Assembly (NCBI GenBank): GCA_002329405.1
Contig: DCTE01000170.1
Span: 4,386-13,590, forward strand
Source of the DNA: Ruminococcaceae bacterium UBA1448
GTDB lineage: Bacteria > Bacillota > Clostridia > Oscillospirales > Ruminococcaceae
DNA: 9,205 nucleotides
Direction of reading: 5' to 3'
Below the pieces are notes generated by a model. It was given only the letters and a program-made list of their open reading frames with translations, did not search any database and was not told where the DNA came from. Both the position numbers and the translations under genes were made by a program. Below are positions 1 to 6,384 of this stretch, in pieces (position 1 is the stretch's first letter; every line of letters starts with the position of its first letter).

Positions 1-1
1 C

Positions 2-613
2 GGCAAATCCACCTTCCTGCGCTGCCTGAACCTGCTGGAAGTTCCGACCTCCGGCAAGATCTATTTTGAAGGGGTCGATATCACCGACAAAAAGGTCAAC
101 ATTGACCTCCACCGTCAGAAGATGGGGATGGTTTTCCAGCACTTCAATGTCTTCCCGCATATGACAGTCGGCGAGAACATCACCCTGGCCCCCACCCTGC
201 TGGGCAAGAAAAATAAGGCCGAGGCTGCCGAACAGGCAAAGGAACTGCTCAACCGTGTCGGCCTGCTGGACAAGATCGACGATTATCCCTCCCGTCTGTC
301 GGGCGGCCAGAAACAGCGTCTGGCGATCGTCCGCGCACTGGCGATGGAGCCCGACGTCATGCTGTTTGACGAGCCGACCTCGGCGCTTGACCCCGAGATG
401 GTCGGCGAGGTTTTGCAGGTCATCAAGGACCTGGTCAAGAGCGGCATGACCACCGTCGTCGTCACCCACGAGATGGGCTTTGCAAGAGAGGTCTCTGACC
501 GTGTCTTCTTTATGGACGGCGGCATTATCGCCGAACAGGGCACCCCCTCTGAGCTTTTCGGCCATCCGCAGAACCCCAGAACACAGGAATTTCTGGGCAA
601 GGTCCTCTACTGA
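2..613 (+). CDS. Polar amino-acid ABC transporter, ATP-binding subunit (5' end cut by window)
   Basis: This is the nucleotide-binding subunit of an importer of the GlnQ/HisP/ArtP family, which powers uptake of polar amino acids at the inner face of the membrane. The reading frame is open from base 2, and 203 residues are visible. The first four, GKST, are the end of Walker A. A Q-loop (VFQHFNVFPH, about residues 44-53), the ABC signature LSGGQKQR (about 99-106), Walker B with the catalytic glutamate (MLFDEPTSALDP, about 120-131) and the switch histidine in VTHEMGF (about 155-161) follow in the correct order. Family members are usually about 240-250 residues, so some 35-45 N-terminal residues lie outside the window. 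The permease and binding-protein genes are presumably upstream. The FQHFNVFPHMT stretch is typical of the amino-acid subfamily, but the substrate cannot be read from the ATPase. A terminator follows directly, so this is the last gene of its operon. Confidence 0.95.
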   Translation, partial: GKSTFLRCLNLLEVPTSGKIYFEGVDITDKKVNIDLHRQKMGMVFQHFNVFPHMTVGENITLAPTLLGKKNKAEAAEQAKELLNRVGLLDKIDDYPSRLSGGQKQRLAIVRALAMEPDVMLFDEPTSALDPEMVGEVLQVIKDLVKSGMTTVVVTHEMGFAREVSDRVFFMDGGIIAEQGTPSELFGHPQNPRTQEFLGKVLY

Positions 614-620
614 GCGATTC

Positions 621-657
621 AGGAACCGTTCCCTGCCGGGGAATGGTTCCTGTTTTT
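621..657 (+). terminator. Intrinsic terminator after the ABC transporter operon
   Basis: A 13-bp stem (621-633 with 639-651, one G-U pair) closes a 5-base loop and is followed by a T-rich tail (GTTTTTATA). It begins 7 bases after the stop codon of the ABC ATPase gene. Confidence 0.9.
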
Positions 658-690
658 ATATCAGGCGTTTTCCACCAGAGTAATTTAGCT

Positions 691-719
691 AGAGAAATAT
701 TGCCTTGCGATATTTCTCT
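691..719. promoter_or_regulatory. Inverted repeat abutting the amidohydrolase promoter, candidate operator
   Basis: A perfect 10-bp inverted repeat (AGAGAAATAT at 691-700, ATATTTCTCT at 710-719) has a 9-base spacer. Its right arm shares its last base with the -35 box of the next promoter. No T-tract follows on either strand, so it does not look like a terminator. The position and AT-rich arms fit a binding site for a dimeric transcription factor, which is an inference. The regulator family cannot be assigned. Confidence 0.5.
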
Positions 720-747
720 TTACAGCGGCGGAAAAGGCGAATATAAT
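719..747 (+). promoter_or_regulatory. Sigma-A type promoter for the M20 amidohydrolase gene
   Basis: The -35 box TTTACA (719-724, 5 of 6 consensus) and the -10 box TATAAT (742-747, 6 of 6) are separated by 17 bases. Transcription would start near 754, giving a leader of about 30 bases. A purine-rich ribosome binding site (AAAGGA, 767-772) lies 10 bases before the ATG at 783. Confidence 0.85.
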
Positions 748-782
748 AAGATTATGATGCCAACAGAAAGGAAGATCAAACT

Positions 783-2249
783 ATGGCTGACAAACAAAAA
801 TATCTGAACTGGCTGGATGAACACGCCGGACTTTTTGCAGATGTTTCCGACAGCATCTGGGAATATGCCGAGCTGTCGCTGATGGAGGAAAAATCCTGTG
901 CACTGTACGTCAAACTGCTGCGGGAAGAAGGTTTCACCGTTGAAACCCCTGTCGCCAACATTCAGACCGGCTTCAAAGCAACCTACGGCTCCGGCCGCCC
1001 GGTCATCGGGATTCTCGCTGAATATGACGCGCTGACCGGCCTGTCCCAGGTTGCAGGTTCCACCACCCGCCAGGAACTGGTCAAAAACGGCACCGGCCAC
1101 GGTTGCGGCCATCATATGCTGGGCGCAGGTGCAATGGCGGCGGCCTATGCGGTTAAGAAATATCTTGAGGATGCCGGCCCCGGCCATGGCACGGTCATCT
1201 TCTTCGGCTGTCCCGGCGAAGAGGGCGGCGCCGCCAAGGCGTTTTATGCCCGCGACCAAGTCTTTGACGGGCTGGACATCGCGCTGACCTGGCACCCGGG
1301 CGACATCAACGCCGTCCGCACCGGTTCCTGCAACTCCTGCATCCAGACCGAGTACCGCTTCACCGGTATCGCCTCCCATGCGGCAGGCGCACCTGACAAG
1401 GGCCGTTCGGCACTGGACGCAGTTGAGCTGATGAACATTGGCGTGCAGTTTCTGCGGGAACATATGCCCGACCACGACCGCATCCACTATGCGATCACCG
1501 ACGCAGGCGGCAACTCCCCCAACGTCGTCCAGCCGCGTGCACGGGTGCTGTACATGGTCCGTTCCGAGCTGGCAAAGAATGTCCGCAAATTGCAGGCGCG
1601 GGTGGATAAAATCGCCGAAGCTGCCGCAATGATGACCGAGACCAGGATGGAAAAGCGGTTCATCGACGGCTGCGGCAACACCGTTCCCAACGAAGTATTG
1701 GAAAAGCTGATGTACAAAAACTTTGAAGAAGTCGGTGTTCCGCATTATACTGATGACGAACTGGCCTATGCACAGGCAATTGTTGACGGGTTTGAGCTTC
1801 CTGCCGATGGGCTGCCGGGACGGGGCGAATTCTATGAGTCCGCCGAGTGCCAGAAGATTATTGCAAAGCTGTCGGACAACGGCAAAAAGCCGCTCAACGA
1901 CTTCCTGATGCCGTTTGTCCATTCCAATCAGGTCAGCTGCGGCTCGACCGACGTCGGCGACGTCTCCTGGCTGGTGCCGACCGTCCAGTGTTCGGCTGTC
2001 GGATTTGTTTCGGGCGCACCCGGGCACAGCTGGCAGAATGTTTCCTGCGGCCACACCTCGATTGCACACAAGGGCCTGCTGACCGCCGGCAAGGTTATCG
2101 CCGCAACCGCGATCGACCTTTATGAGAGCCCTGAAACAGTCAAAGCCGCCAAGGAAGAGTTTGACAGCATTGTCGTTCCGGCTGGCGGATATTGCTGTCT
2201 GGTGCCGGAAGATGCCGTTCCGACCAAGATCGACGACCCCTGGGATTGA
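783..2249 (+). CDS. M20 family metallo-amidohydrolase, AbgB-like
   Basis: This is probably a cytoplasmic, metal-dependent amidase or carboxypeptidase that cleaves N-acyl or aminobenzoyl amino-acid conjugates. Its 488 residues match the size of AbgB, subunit B of p-aminobenzoyl-glutamate hydrolase (about 480). The expected M20 metal site is visible: GHGCGHH (105-111; C108 and H110 as likely ligands), CPGEEGG (143-149; the EE pair as general base and ligand), H171 in TWHP, and H415 in the C-terminal PGHSWQ. The dimerisation-domain motif SHAAGAPDKGRSALDA (198-213), TDAGGNSPNVV (239-249) and STDVGDVSW (388-396) are characteristic of the AbgB group. There is no signal peptide. The ATG is supported by the ribosome binding site at 767-772. 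No AbgA partner or AbgT transporter is visible, so true p-aminobenzoyl-glutamate activity is not established; another conjugate is equally possible. No terminator follows, and the next promoter begins inside the stop region. Confidence 0.88.
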   Translation: MADKQKYLNWLDEHAGLFADVSDSIWEYAELSLMEEKSCALYVKLLREEGFTVETPVANIQTGFKATYGSGRPVIGILAEYDALTGLSQVAGSTTRQELVKNGTGHGCGHHMLGAGAMAAAYAVKKYLEDAGPGHGTVIFFGCPGEEGGAAKAFYARDQVFDGLDIALTWHPGDINAVRTGSCNSCIQTEYRFTGIASHAAGAPDKGRSALDAVELMNIGVQFLREHMPDHDRIHYAITDAGGNSPNVVQPRARVLYMVRSELAKNVRKLQARVDKIAEAAAMMTETRMEKRFIDGCGNTVPNEVLEKLMYKNFEEVGVPHYTDDELAYAQAIVDGFELPADGLPGRGEFYESAECQKIIAKLSDNGKKPLNDFLMPFVHSNQVSCGSTDVGDVSWLVPTVQCSAVGFVSGAPGHSWQNVSCGHTSIAHKGLLTAGKVIAATAIDLYESPETVKAAKEEFDSIVVPAGGYCCLVPEDAVPTKIDDPWD

Positions 2250-2274
2250 CAAAAGCAGTAAAACGCGGTATAAT
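2246..2274 (+). promoter_or_regulatory. Perfect-consensus sigma-A promoter for the CNNM-type gene
   Basis: TTGACA (2246-2251) and TATAAT (2269-2274) are both exact consensus, with a 17-base spacer. The -35 box contains the TGA stop codon of the amidohydrolase gene (2247-2249). Predicted transcription starts near 2281, leaving a leader of nearly 100 bases before the TTG start at 2378. Confidence 0.9.
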
Positions 2275-2286
2275 GCCAGTAACTTT

Positions 2287-2356
2287 GGGCACCGCCAGGA
2301 TAACTGACGGTAAATTCTGAGGGGCCGGACAGCAGACCCGCTGTCCCGGTGCACCC
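2287..2356 (+). ncRNA. Leader RNA of the CNNM-type gene able to form competing hairpins (candidate cis-regulator)
   Basis: Three pairings are visible in the predicted leader. One is a hairpin 2292-2298 with 2304-2310 (loop GATAA, one C-A mismatch). The second is a perfect 7-bp hairpin 2327-2333 with 2340-2346. The third is a closing stem in which 2290-2294 pairs with 2347-2351, extended by 2287-2289 with 2354-2356 across a 2-base bulge. The first hairpin and the closing stem compete for the same CCG at 2292-2294, so they cannot form together in full. I could not match it to the M-box, TPP, yybP-ykoY, fluoride or other riboswitch classes I know. A regulatory role is inference only. Confidence 0.35.
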
Positions 2357-2364
2357 ACAATATT

Positions 2365-2369
2365 GGAGG
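2365..2369 (+). promoter_or_regulatory. Ribosome binding site that sets the TTG start of the CNNM-type gene
   Basis: GGAGG lies 8 bases before the TTG at 2378-2380. An earlier in-frame TTG at 2363 overlaps this site and so cannot be the start. Seven T residues (2373-2379) run into the start codon. Confidence 0.85.
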
Positions 2370-2377
2370 TAATTTTT

Positions 2378-3790
2378 TTGGACGACGGGCGAACGTGGCT
2401 CATTCTTCTTCTGGTGATTTCGACGCTGCTGAGCTGCTATATATCGGCAGTTTTATCGGCGATCACCCACCTTTCGGATGTTACGCTGCATGACAAGGCG
2501 GAAGACGGCGATGCAAAGGCTGTACTGCTCGACCGGCTGATGCACGGCAGTTTCCTGGACAGTGTACGGACCCTCAGCTCCTTTTTTGGCTGTGTCACGA
2601 CTCTGGTTTCGGGCTGGCTGCTGTATAGTGTTTTTTACCGGCTGTTTGAACAGCTGTGGGAAGACGTCAGTGCCGGATTGCTGCGGGGCGCAACCTGGCT
2701 GGCAGCAGTACTGGTCATTTCTTTCTGTTTTATTATTGTGGTCCGCAAGATTCCGGGGCGGCTGGGCAAAAAATACGCCGACCGCTTTGCATTTTCCAGT
2801 GTGTCAACCATGCACTGGCTTGTACGGGTATTTTTCCCGCTGTGCGGAATCATCCGGCTGGTCTCCCGCTGGATTGGCAGACTGTTTGGCATTGGCCGCG
2901 AGGCGGAAAACGAACAGGAAACCGTCACCGAAGAGGATATCCGGCTGATGGTGGATACCGGCGGCGAGATGGGCACGATTGAAAAGAGCCAGCAGGAGAT
3001 GATCGAAAACATCTTCGAGTTTGACGACAACACGGCCGGGGATGTGATGACCCACCGTACAGACGTCGTCGCGGTCGAAGAAACAGCAACTGTTGCCGAT
3101 GTCGCGTCGCTGGCGGTCGAAACCGGATTCTCCCGGCTGCCTGTCTACAAAAAGAATCTGGACAACATTACCGGCGTCATCTATGTCAAGGACCTGCTCA
3201 AACTGGTCGCGGATAAATCCGCCATCGGCGAAGACCTGTCTGCAATGCCCATCACCGGTTATATCCGCCCGGTCATCTATGTACCGGAATCTGCTGGCTG
3301 CCGTGCACTGTTTGCACGTTTCAAGGCGACCAAGACCCATATTGCGGTCGTAGTCGACGAATACGGCGGAACGGCCGGCCTGGTATGTATGGAGGACATT
3401 CTGGAATCCATCGTCGGCGATATTGAGGACGAGTACGACGAGCAGGAAGAGGAAGTCAGCCGTCTGAAGGAAAACGAGTTCATGTTTGACGGAACCATCG
3501 ACTTAAAAGACGCAGGCGAACTGCTGGAGATCGAATTCCCGGAGGACGAGGATTACGACACGCTGGCCGGCTTTATCACCCATATGTTAGGATACATCCC
3601 GGATGAAGGCACGACGCCTTACATTGACTTCTCCGGCTGGCGGTTCACAGTCGTCATCGTCGATGACCGCCGGATCGAAAAGGTACGGGCGGCACATACC
3701 CCCTTTACCCCGGTTGCAGAAGAGTCCGCTTCGGAACCGGAAAAAGACTCCGAAACCAAGGACGAAAAGACGGACGAAAAAACGGCTTGA
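2378..3790 (+). CDS. CNNM/CorB-type transporter: DUF21 membrane domain, CBS pair, CorC/HlyC domain ('hemolysin family protein')
   Basis: This is a membrane protein of the CNNM/CorB family, implicated in Mg2+ (or Co2+) export and homeostasis; the name 'hemolysin C' is historical. The product is 470 residues from the TTG start. An N-terminal domain of about four hydrophobic segments (roughly residues 7-30, 63-90, 105-123 and 140-165) is the DUF21-like transmembrane part. A pair of CBS domains follows (about 217-350), with the family-typical DVMTHRTDVV, GFSRLPVYK, VVDEYGGTAGL and MEDILESIVGDIEDEYD. A CorC/HlyC C-terminal domain spans about 365-437 (EFMFDGTIDLKDAGELL, DYDTLAGFI, GWRFTVV). The last 25 or so residues are a low-complexity acidic/lysine tail. 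Transcription probably starts from the perfect promoter at 2246-2274, with possible read-through from the amidohydrolase gene. Ion specificity and direction of transport are not determined by the sequence. Confidence 0.92.
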   Translation: MDDGRTWLILLLVISTLLSCYISAVLSAITHLSDVTLHDKAEDGDAKAVLLDRLMHGSFLDSVRTLSSFFGCVTTLVSGWLLYSVFYRLFEQLWEDVSAGLLRGATWLAAVLVISFCFIIVVRKIPGRLGKKYADRFAFSSVSTMHWLVRVFFPLCGIIRLVSRWIGRLFGIGREAENEQETVTEEDIRLMVDTGGEMGTIEKSQQEMIENIFEFDDNTAGDVMTHRTDVVAVEETATVADVASLAVETGFSRLPVYKKNLDNITGVIYVKDLLKLVADKSAIGEDLSAMPITGYIRPVIYVPESAGCRALFARFKATKTHIAVVVDEYGGTAGLVCMEDILESIVGDIEDEYDEQEEEVSRLKENEFMFDGTIDLKDAGELLEIEFPEDEDYDTLAGFITHMLGYIPDEGTTPYIDFSGWRFTVVIVDDRRIEKVRAAHTPFTPVAEESASEPEKDSETKDEKTDEKTA

Positions 3791-3797
3791 CCGTATA

Positions 3798-3849
3798 AAA
3801 AACCCTGTGGAAACCCCGGAACAAAACCGGAATTTTCCACAGGGTTTTT
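3798..3849. terminator. Bidirectional intrinsic terminator between convergent genes
   Basis: A perfect 16-bp stem (3798-3813 with 3834-3849) is flanked by A residues on the left and ends in TTTTT on the right, so it gives a U-tail in both directions. A small inner CCGG/CCGG hairpin (3816-3819 with 3827-3830) can form within the loop. It serves the CNNM-type gene on + and mnmA on -. Confidence 0.93.
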
Positions 3850-3871
3850 CTGTTACATAGTTAAAGCCCGG

Positions 3872-4918
3872 TCAGTCGATAAACCCGCCGCCCAGCACGA
3901 CATCCCCATCATAAAAGGCTGCTGTCTGCCCGGCTGCGGGGGCCCGCTCAGGGGCGTCAAAGACGACCGACACTCTTCTCTCTCCGATCAGACGGACGGT
4001 ACGTGGAGCCGCTGCCGCACGGGAACGGACCTTTACGCTGCACCGCATTTGGCCGGTGCGCGCAGCGTCAAACGCGCCGGGAAAGGTTTCGGAGAGATCA
4101 GAAACAGTGATCTGGCTTTCATACTCATCTCCGCCCCAGGCAAGGTAAATCCTGTTTTCTGCCGGGTCAATCCTGCGGATAAAGACGGGTTTACCAAGTG
4201 CAATCCCCAGTTTTTTCCGCTGACCGACGGTGTAGTGGATAATCCCGCGGTGATGACCGCAGACGCTGCCGTCCGGGGCGATATATTCCCCTTCCGGGAA
4301 AGTCTGCCCCAGCCGCCGCTCAATATATCCGGCATAGTTACCATCCGGGATAAAGCAGATCTCCTGGCTGTCCGGCTTGTCGTGACAGGAAAGCCCGGCT
4401 TTTTCGGCAATCCGGCGGACCTCATCCTTCGGCAGCCGGGCAAGCGGGAAATGCAGCCTTCCCAGCTCTTTCTGGGTCAGGCGGCAGAGCATATAGGACT
4501 GATCCCGCGCCTTATTTTCTCCCGCCGTCAGCAGCACCCGGTCCCCATCCCGGCGAAGACCGGCATAGTGACCGGTCGCAACCATCGGAAAACCGTAAGC
4601 GTCCGCCGCTGCCATCAATCCTTTGAACTTGACCAGCGGATTGCAGACGACGCAGGGGTTCGGCGTCCGGCCCTGTGCATATGAACGGGCGAAATACCCG
4701 GCGACCTCCCGGTCGAAATCCTCCTCCATATGCCAGACATGCAGCGGAATTCCAATCTGATCAGCAGAGACCTGCGCATCAGCAACTGCGCCGTCATGAG
4801 CGTCGCTCATCCGCAGGACAACCCCGGCGACCTCATATCCCTGGTCCCGCAGCATTGCGGCACAGGCCGAGCTATCGACACCACCCGAAAGCGCAACCAG
4901 AATCTTGTTTTTATCCAT
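3872..4918 (-). CDS. mnmA: tRNA-specific 2-thiouridylase MnmA
   Basis: MnmA uses ATP and relayed sulfur to thiolate C2 of the wobble uridine (U34) in tRNAs for Lys, Glu and Gln, in the cytoplasm. The product has 348 residues from the chosen start. The PP-loop SGGVDSS (residues 11-17) binds ATP. C89 in TPNPCVVCN and C188 in DSQEICFIPDG correspond to the two catalytic cysteines of the family. TGHYAG (115-120), ARDQSYML (138-145) and HYTVGQRKKLG (228-238) are further family signatures. The ATG at 4918 has a good ribosome binding site (GGAAAGGGG, 4925-4933, 6 bases upstream). A second in-frame ATG at 4939 would add seven residues and overlap the rnhA stop in an ATGA arrangement, but it lacks a clear site. 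It is the last gene of the probable EcsC-rnhA-mnmA unit and ends at the bidirectional terminator. The sulfur-donor desulfurase gene is not in the window. Confidence 0.96.
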   Translation of the reverse strand: MDKNKILVALSGGVDSSACAAMLRDQGYEVAGVVLRMSDAHDGAVADAQVSADQIGIPLHVWHMEEDFDREVAGYFARSYAQGRTPNPCVVCNPLVKFKGLMAAADAYGFPMVATGHYAGLRRDGDRVLLTAGENKARDQSYMLCRLTQKELGRLHFPLARLPKDEVRRIAEKAGLSCHDKPDSQEICFIPDGNYAGYIERRLGQTFPEGEYIAPDGSVCGHHRGIIHYTVGQRKKLGIALGKPVFIRRIDPAENRIYLAWGGDEYESQITVSDLSETFPGAFDAARTGQMRCSVKVRSRAAAAPRTVRLIGERRVSVVFDAPERAPAAGQTAAFYDGDVVLGGGFID

Positions 4919-4935
4919 AGCCTGCCCCTTTCCAG

Positions 4936-5391
4936 TCATCGGTTCCCGGAGAACTTTTTGGACTCGGCGACCGCCATCTGGTCACAGCGTTCGTTCTGCG
5001 GGTGACCGGCATGGCCCTTGACCCACTGGTAGTGCATCTCATGGCGGTCGATCTCACACAGCAGCTGTTCCCACAGATCAGGATTGAGCGCCTTGTCCTT
5101 ATTGTTGCGCATCCAACCGTTGGCCCGCCATTTGCGCGCCCAGCCCTTGGTGATCGCGTCGATCACATATTTGGAGTCGGTGATCAGTGTCACATCACAG
5201 CGGTATTTAAGGGCCGCCAGCCCGTTGATCACCCCCAACAGTTCCATCCGGTTGTTGGTGGTATTGGCCTCGCCGCCGGACAGCTCCTTTTTATATCCGT
5301 CACATTCCAGAATCGCGCCCCAGCCGCCCGGGCCGGGATTGCCGGAACAGGCACCGTCGGTATACAGCTTTACTTTGCGCAGGGTTTCCAA
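4936..5391 (-). CDS. rnhA: Ribonuclease HI
   Basis: RNase HI cleaves the RNA strand of RNA-DNA hybrids (R-loops, primer remnants) using two Mg2+ ions. The 151-residue protein has the standard single-domain length. All active-site residues are present in register: D12 (YTDGACSGNPG), E50 (NNRMELLG), D72 (ITDSKYV), H127 (VKGHAGHPQNE) and D137 (CDQMA), matching D10, E48, D70, H124 and D134 of the E. coli enzyme. The basic protrusion GWARKWRANGWM (83-94) that grips the hybrid is retained. The start codon is TTG at 5391, supported by AAGGAAGG (5401-5408) 9 bases upstream. The gap from the EcsC-family gene is 34 bases and mnmA starts 17 bases after its stop, so co-transcription is likely. Confidence 0.97.
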   Translation of the reverse strand: METLRKVKLYTDGACSGNPGPGGWGAILECDGYKKELSGGEANTTNNRMELLGVINGLAALKYRCDVTLITDSKYVIDAITKGWARKWRANGWMRNNKDKALNPDLWEQLLCEIDRHEMHYQWVKGHAGHPQNERCDQMAVAESKKFSGNR

Positions 5392-5425
5392 ACCTACAAT
5401 CCTTCCTTTCCAGTGTTTCCTGATT

Positions 5426-6253
5426 TCAGCGATTTATGCCGGCGATTCCCCAGCCGGTATCCGCCCCGGCCGCCCGGAGCTTGGCCGACAGATACCGCTG
5501 CTTATAAACGCAGCGGGACAGGGTATTCAGCCGCACGACTGCCGCTGTATTGAAAAACATTCCCGAGATCCCAAACACCGGAATCCCCTGGACAAACTTC
5601 TGCAAACTCATGCTGTCGGCCATCCGCTGTGCAGCCAGCTGAATTCGGGGCTCCCGGTCGATATCAGGCGGGCTTCCCTCGCCCAACCGGCGGAGCACCG
5701 CCATCAGCTGCCGCTGTTCACTGCCCGCGTCCCGACTGCGTGCGAACACCGCCGACAGGATCATCAGTGCCAGCTCCTGCTCCCACGGGTGGGAGATATT
5801 GACACCATAGACTGCCCCAGTCTCCAGCACACTGCGCAGCATCAGTGCCGCCAATCCCGCCGCTTCCGGGCTCCCAATCCCGAGCGTCCCAAGCCCGCCG
5901 CCTTCCAGTGCCGCGAGTGACAGCTCTCCCCGCTGCACCCTGGCAACCTCTCTGTCGAGTGCCTCCAGTGCCCGGTAGCAGCTGTCCTGATCAACCAGAC
6001 GATCCAGCCGGTGGTAGGTCTGTTCCAATTCTTCCGCATCAATCATCCGTTCAATGAGACGGCGCGACGGGTCCAGCAGCACCCGCAGACTTTCTGCAAA
6101 CGCGCCGCACAGCAGCTTTCGGTGGGCATCCGGCAGCGCATCTGCCATCCTCCTGACCGAGCGAATCCCTGACCGGTCCTGACGAATCTGAAAAAAACGA
6201 ATCATCTGGGCATGGGTCAGGTGCAGTTCCTTTTGAATAGTGTTTGAAGTCAT
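5426..6253 (-). CDS. EcsC-family protein of unknown function
   Basis: The 275-residue product resembles the EcsC protein family, named after the third gene of the Bacillus ecs operon; the biochemical role is not known. Recognisable features are an amphipathic, charged N-terminal half, then a Gly/Ala-rich stretch (about residues 111-150: LAALEGGGLGTLG, AAGLAALMLRSV, GAVYGVN) followed by a helical segment with HPWEQELALMILSAVF (155-170). No signal peptide or confident transmembrane helix is visible, so it is probably cytoplasmic or peripherally membrane-associated. The ATG at 6253 has AAGGAGG at 6265-6271, with a slightly long 11-base spacing. It is the first gene of a probable operon with rnhA and mnmA, but neither neighbour suggests a shared pathway. 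The family assignment is by pattern recognition of the Gly-rich core and overall length; a divergent hypothetical protein is the alternative. Confidence 0.75.
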   Translation of the reverse strand: MTSNTIQKELHLTHAQMIRFFQIRQDRSGIRSVRRMADALPDAHRKLLCGAFAESLRVLLDPSRRLIERMIDAEELEQTYHRLDRLVDQDSCYRALEALDREVARVQRGELSLAALEGGGLGTLGIGSPEAAGLAALMLRSVLETGAVYGVNISHPWEQELALMILSAVFARSRDAGSEQRQLMAVLRRLGEGSPPDIDREPRIQLAAQRMADSMSLQKFVQGIPVFGISGMFFNTAAVVRLNTLSRCVYKQRYLSAKLRAAGADTGWGIAGINR

Positions 6254-6291
6254 CCTTTTGCCGTCCTCCTTCCCGCCGCCCTTCGGCAGGC

Positions 6292-6320
6292 ATTCTGCAC
6301 AGCAAGACTCCGTCCATCAA
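6292..6320 (-). promoter_or_regulatory. Weak candidate promoter for the EcsC-rnhA-mnmA unit
   Basis: On the - strand, TTGATG (6315-6320) and CAGAAT (6292-6297) have a 17-base spacer, each matching 4 of 6 consensus bases. It lies between the pyrE terminator and the EcsC-family start, where a promoter is expected, but the match is poor. Confidence 0.3.
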
Positions 6321-6323
6321 CGC

Positions 6324-6363
6324 AAAAGAGAGGGCCCCGGCGGTAACCCCCGAAGTCCCTCTC
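6324..6363 (-). terminator. Intrinsic terminator after pyrE
   Basis: On the - strand, a 7-bp GAGAGGG/CCCTCTC stem (6357-6363 with 6328-6334) encloses a GC-rich inner hairpin (6338-6343 with 6347-6352, one mismatch) and is followed by TTTT. It lies 21 bases after the pyrE stop. Confidence 0.8.
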
Positions 6364-6384
6364 CCGATAAAACGGCCGGACACC

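Noticed and set aside
720..2360. A 546-codon open frame on the - strand, fully antisense to the amidohydrolase gene.
   Set aside because: Its product has no recognisable domain and is rich in Cys, Gly and Arg in a way typical of antisense shadows in GC-rich DNA. The + strand frame has clear M20 motifs, a promoter and a ribosome binding site. It also runs through the + strand promoters at both ends.
2281..2377. The CNNM leader as a known riboswitch (M-box, TPP, cobalamin, yybP-ykoY, fluoride).
   Set aside because: Short resemblances such as GGATAA and CTGAG occur, but the order, spacing and flanking helices do not fit the TPP consensus, and the leader is too short for the M-box or cobalamin classes. 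Kept only as an unassigned structured leader.
2804..3340. A 178-codon frame antisense to the CNNM-type gene.
   Set aside because: It covers the CBS domains of a clearly coding + strand gene and shows no family motif of its own.
4049..4684. A 211-codon + strand frame opposite mnmA.
   Set aside because: It is antisense to well-conserved MnmA motifs and its product has no recognisable features.
5002..5920. Overlapping + strand frames opposite rnhA and the EcsC-family gene.
   Set aside because: These are shadows of the - strand genes; the translations are Pro/Arg/Ser-rich and have no supported start.
6051..6383. A 110-codon - strand frame overlapping the start of the EcsC-family gene.
   Set aside because: It begins just after the pyrE stop, runs through the pyrE terminator and overlaps the EcsC-family coding region in another frame.
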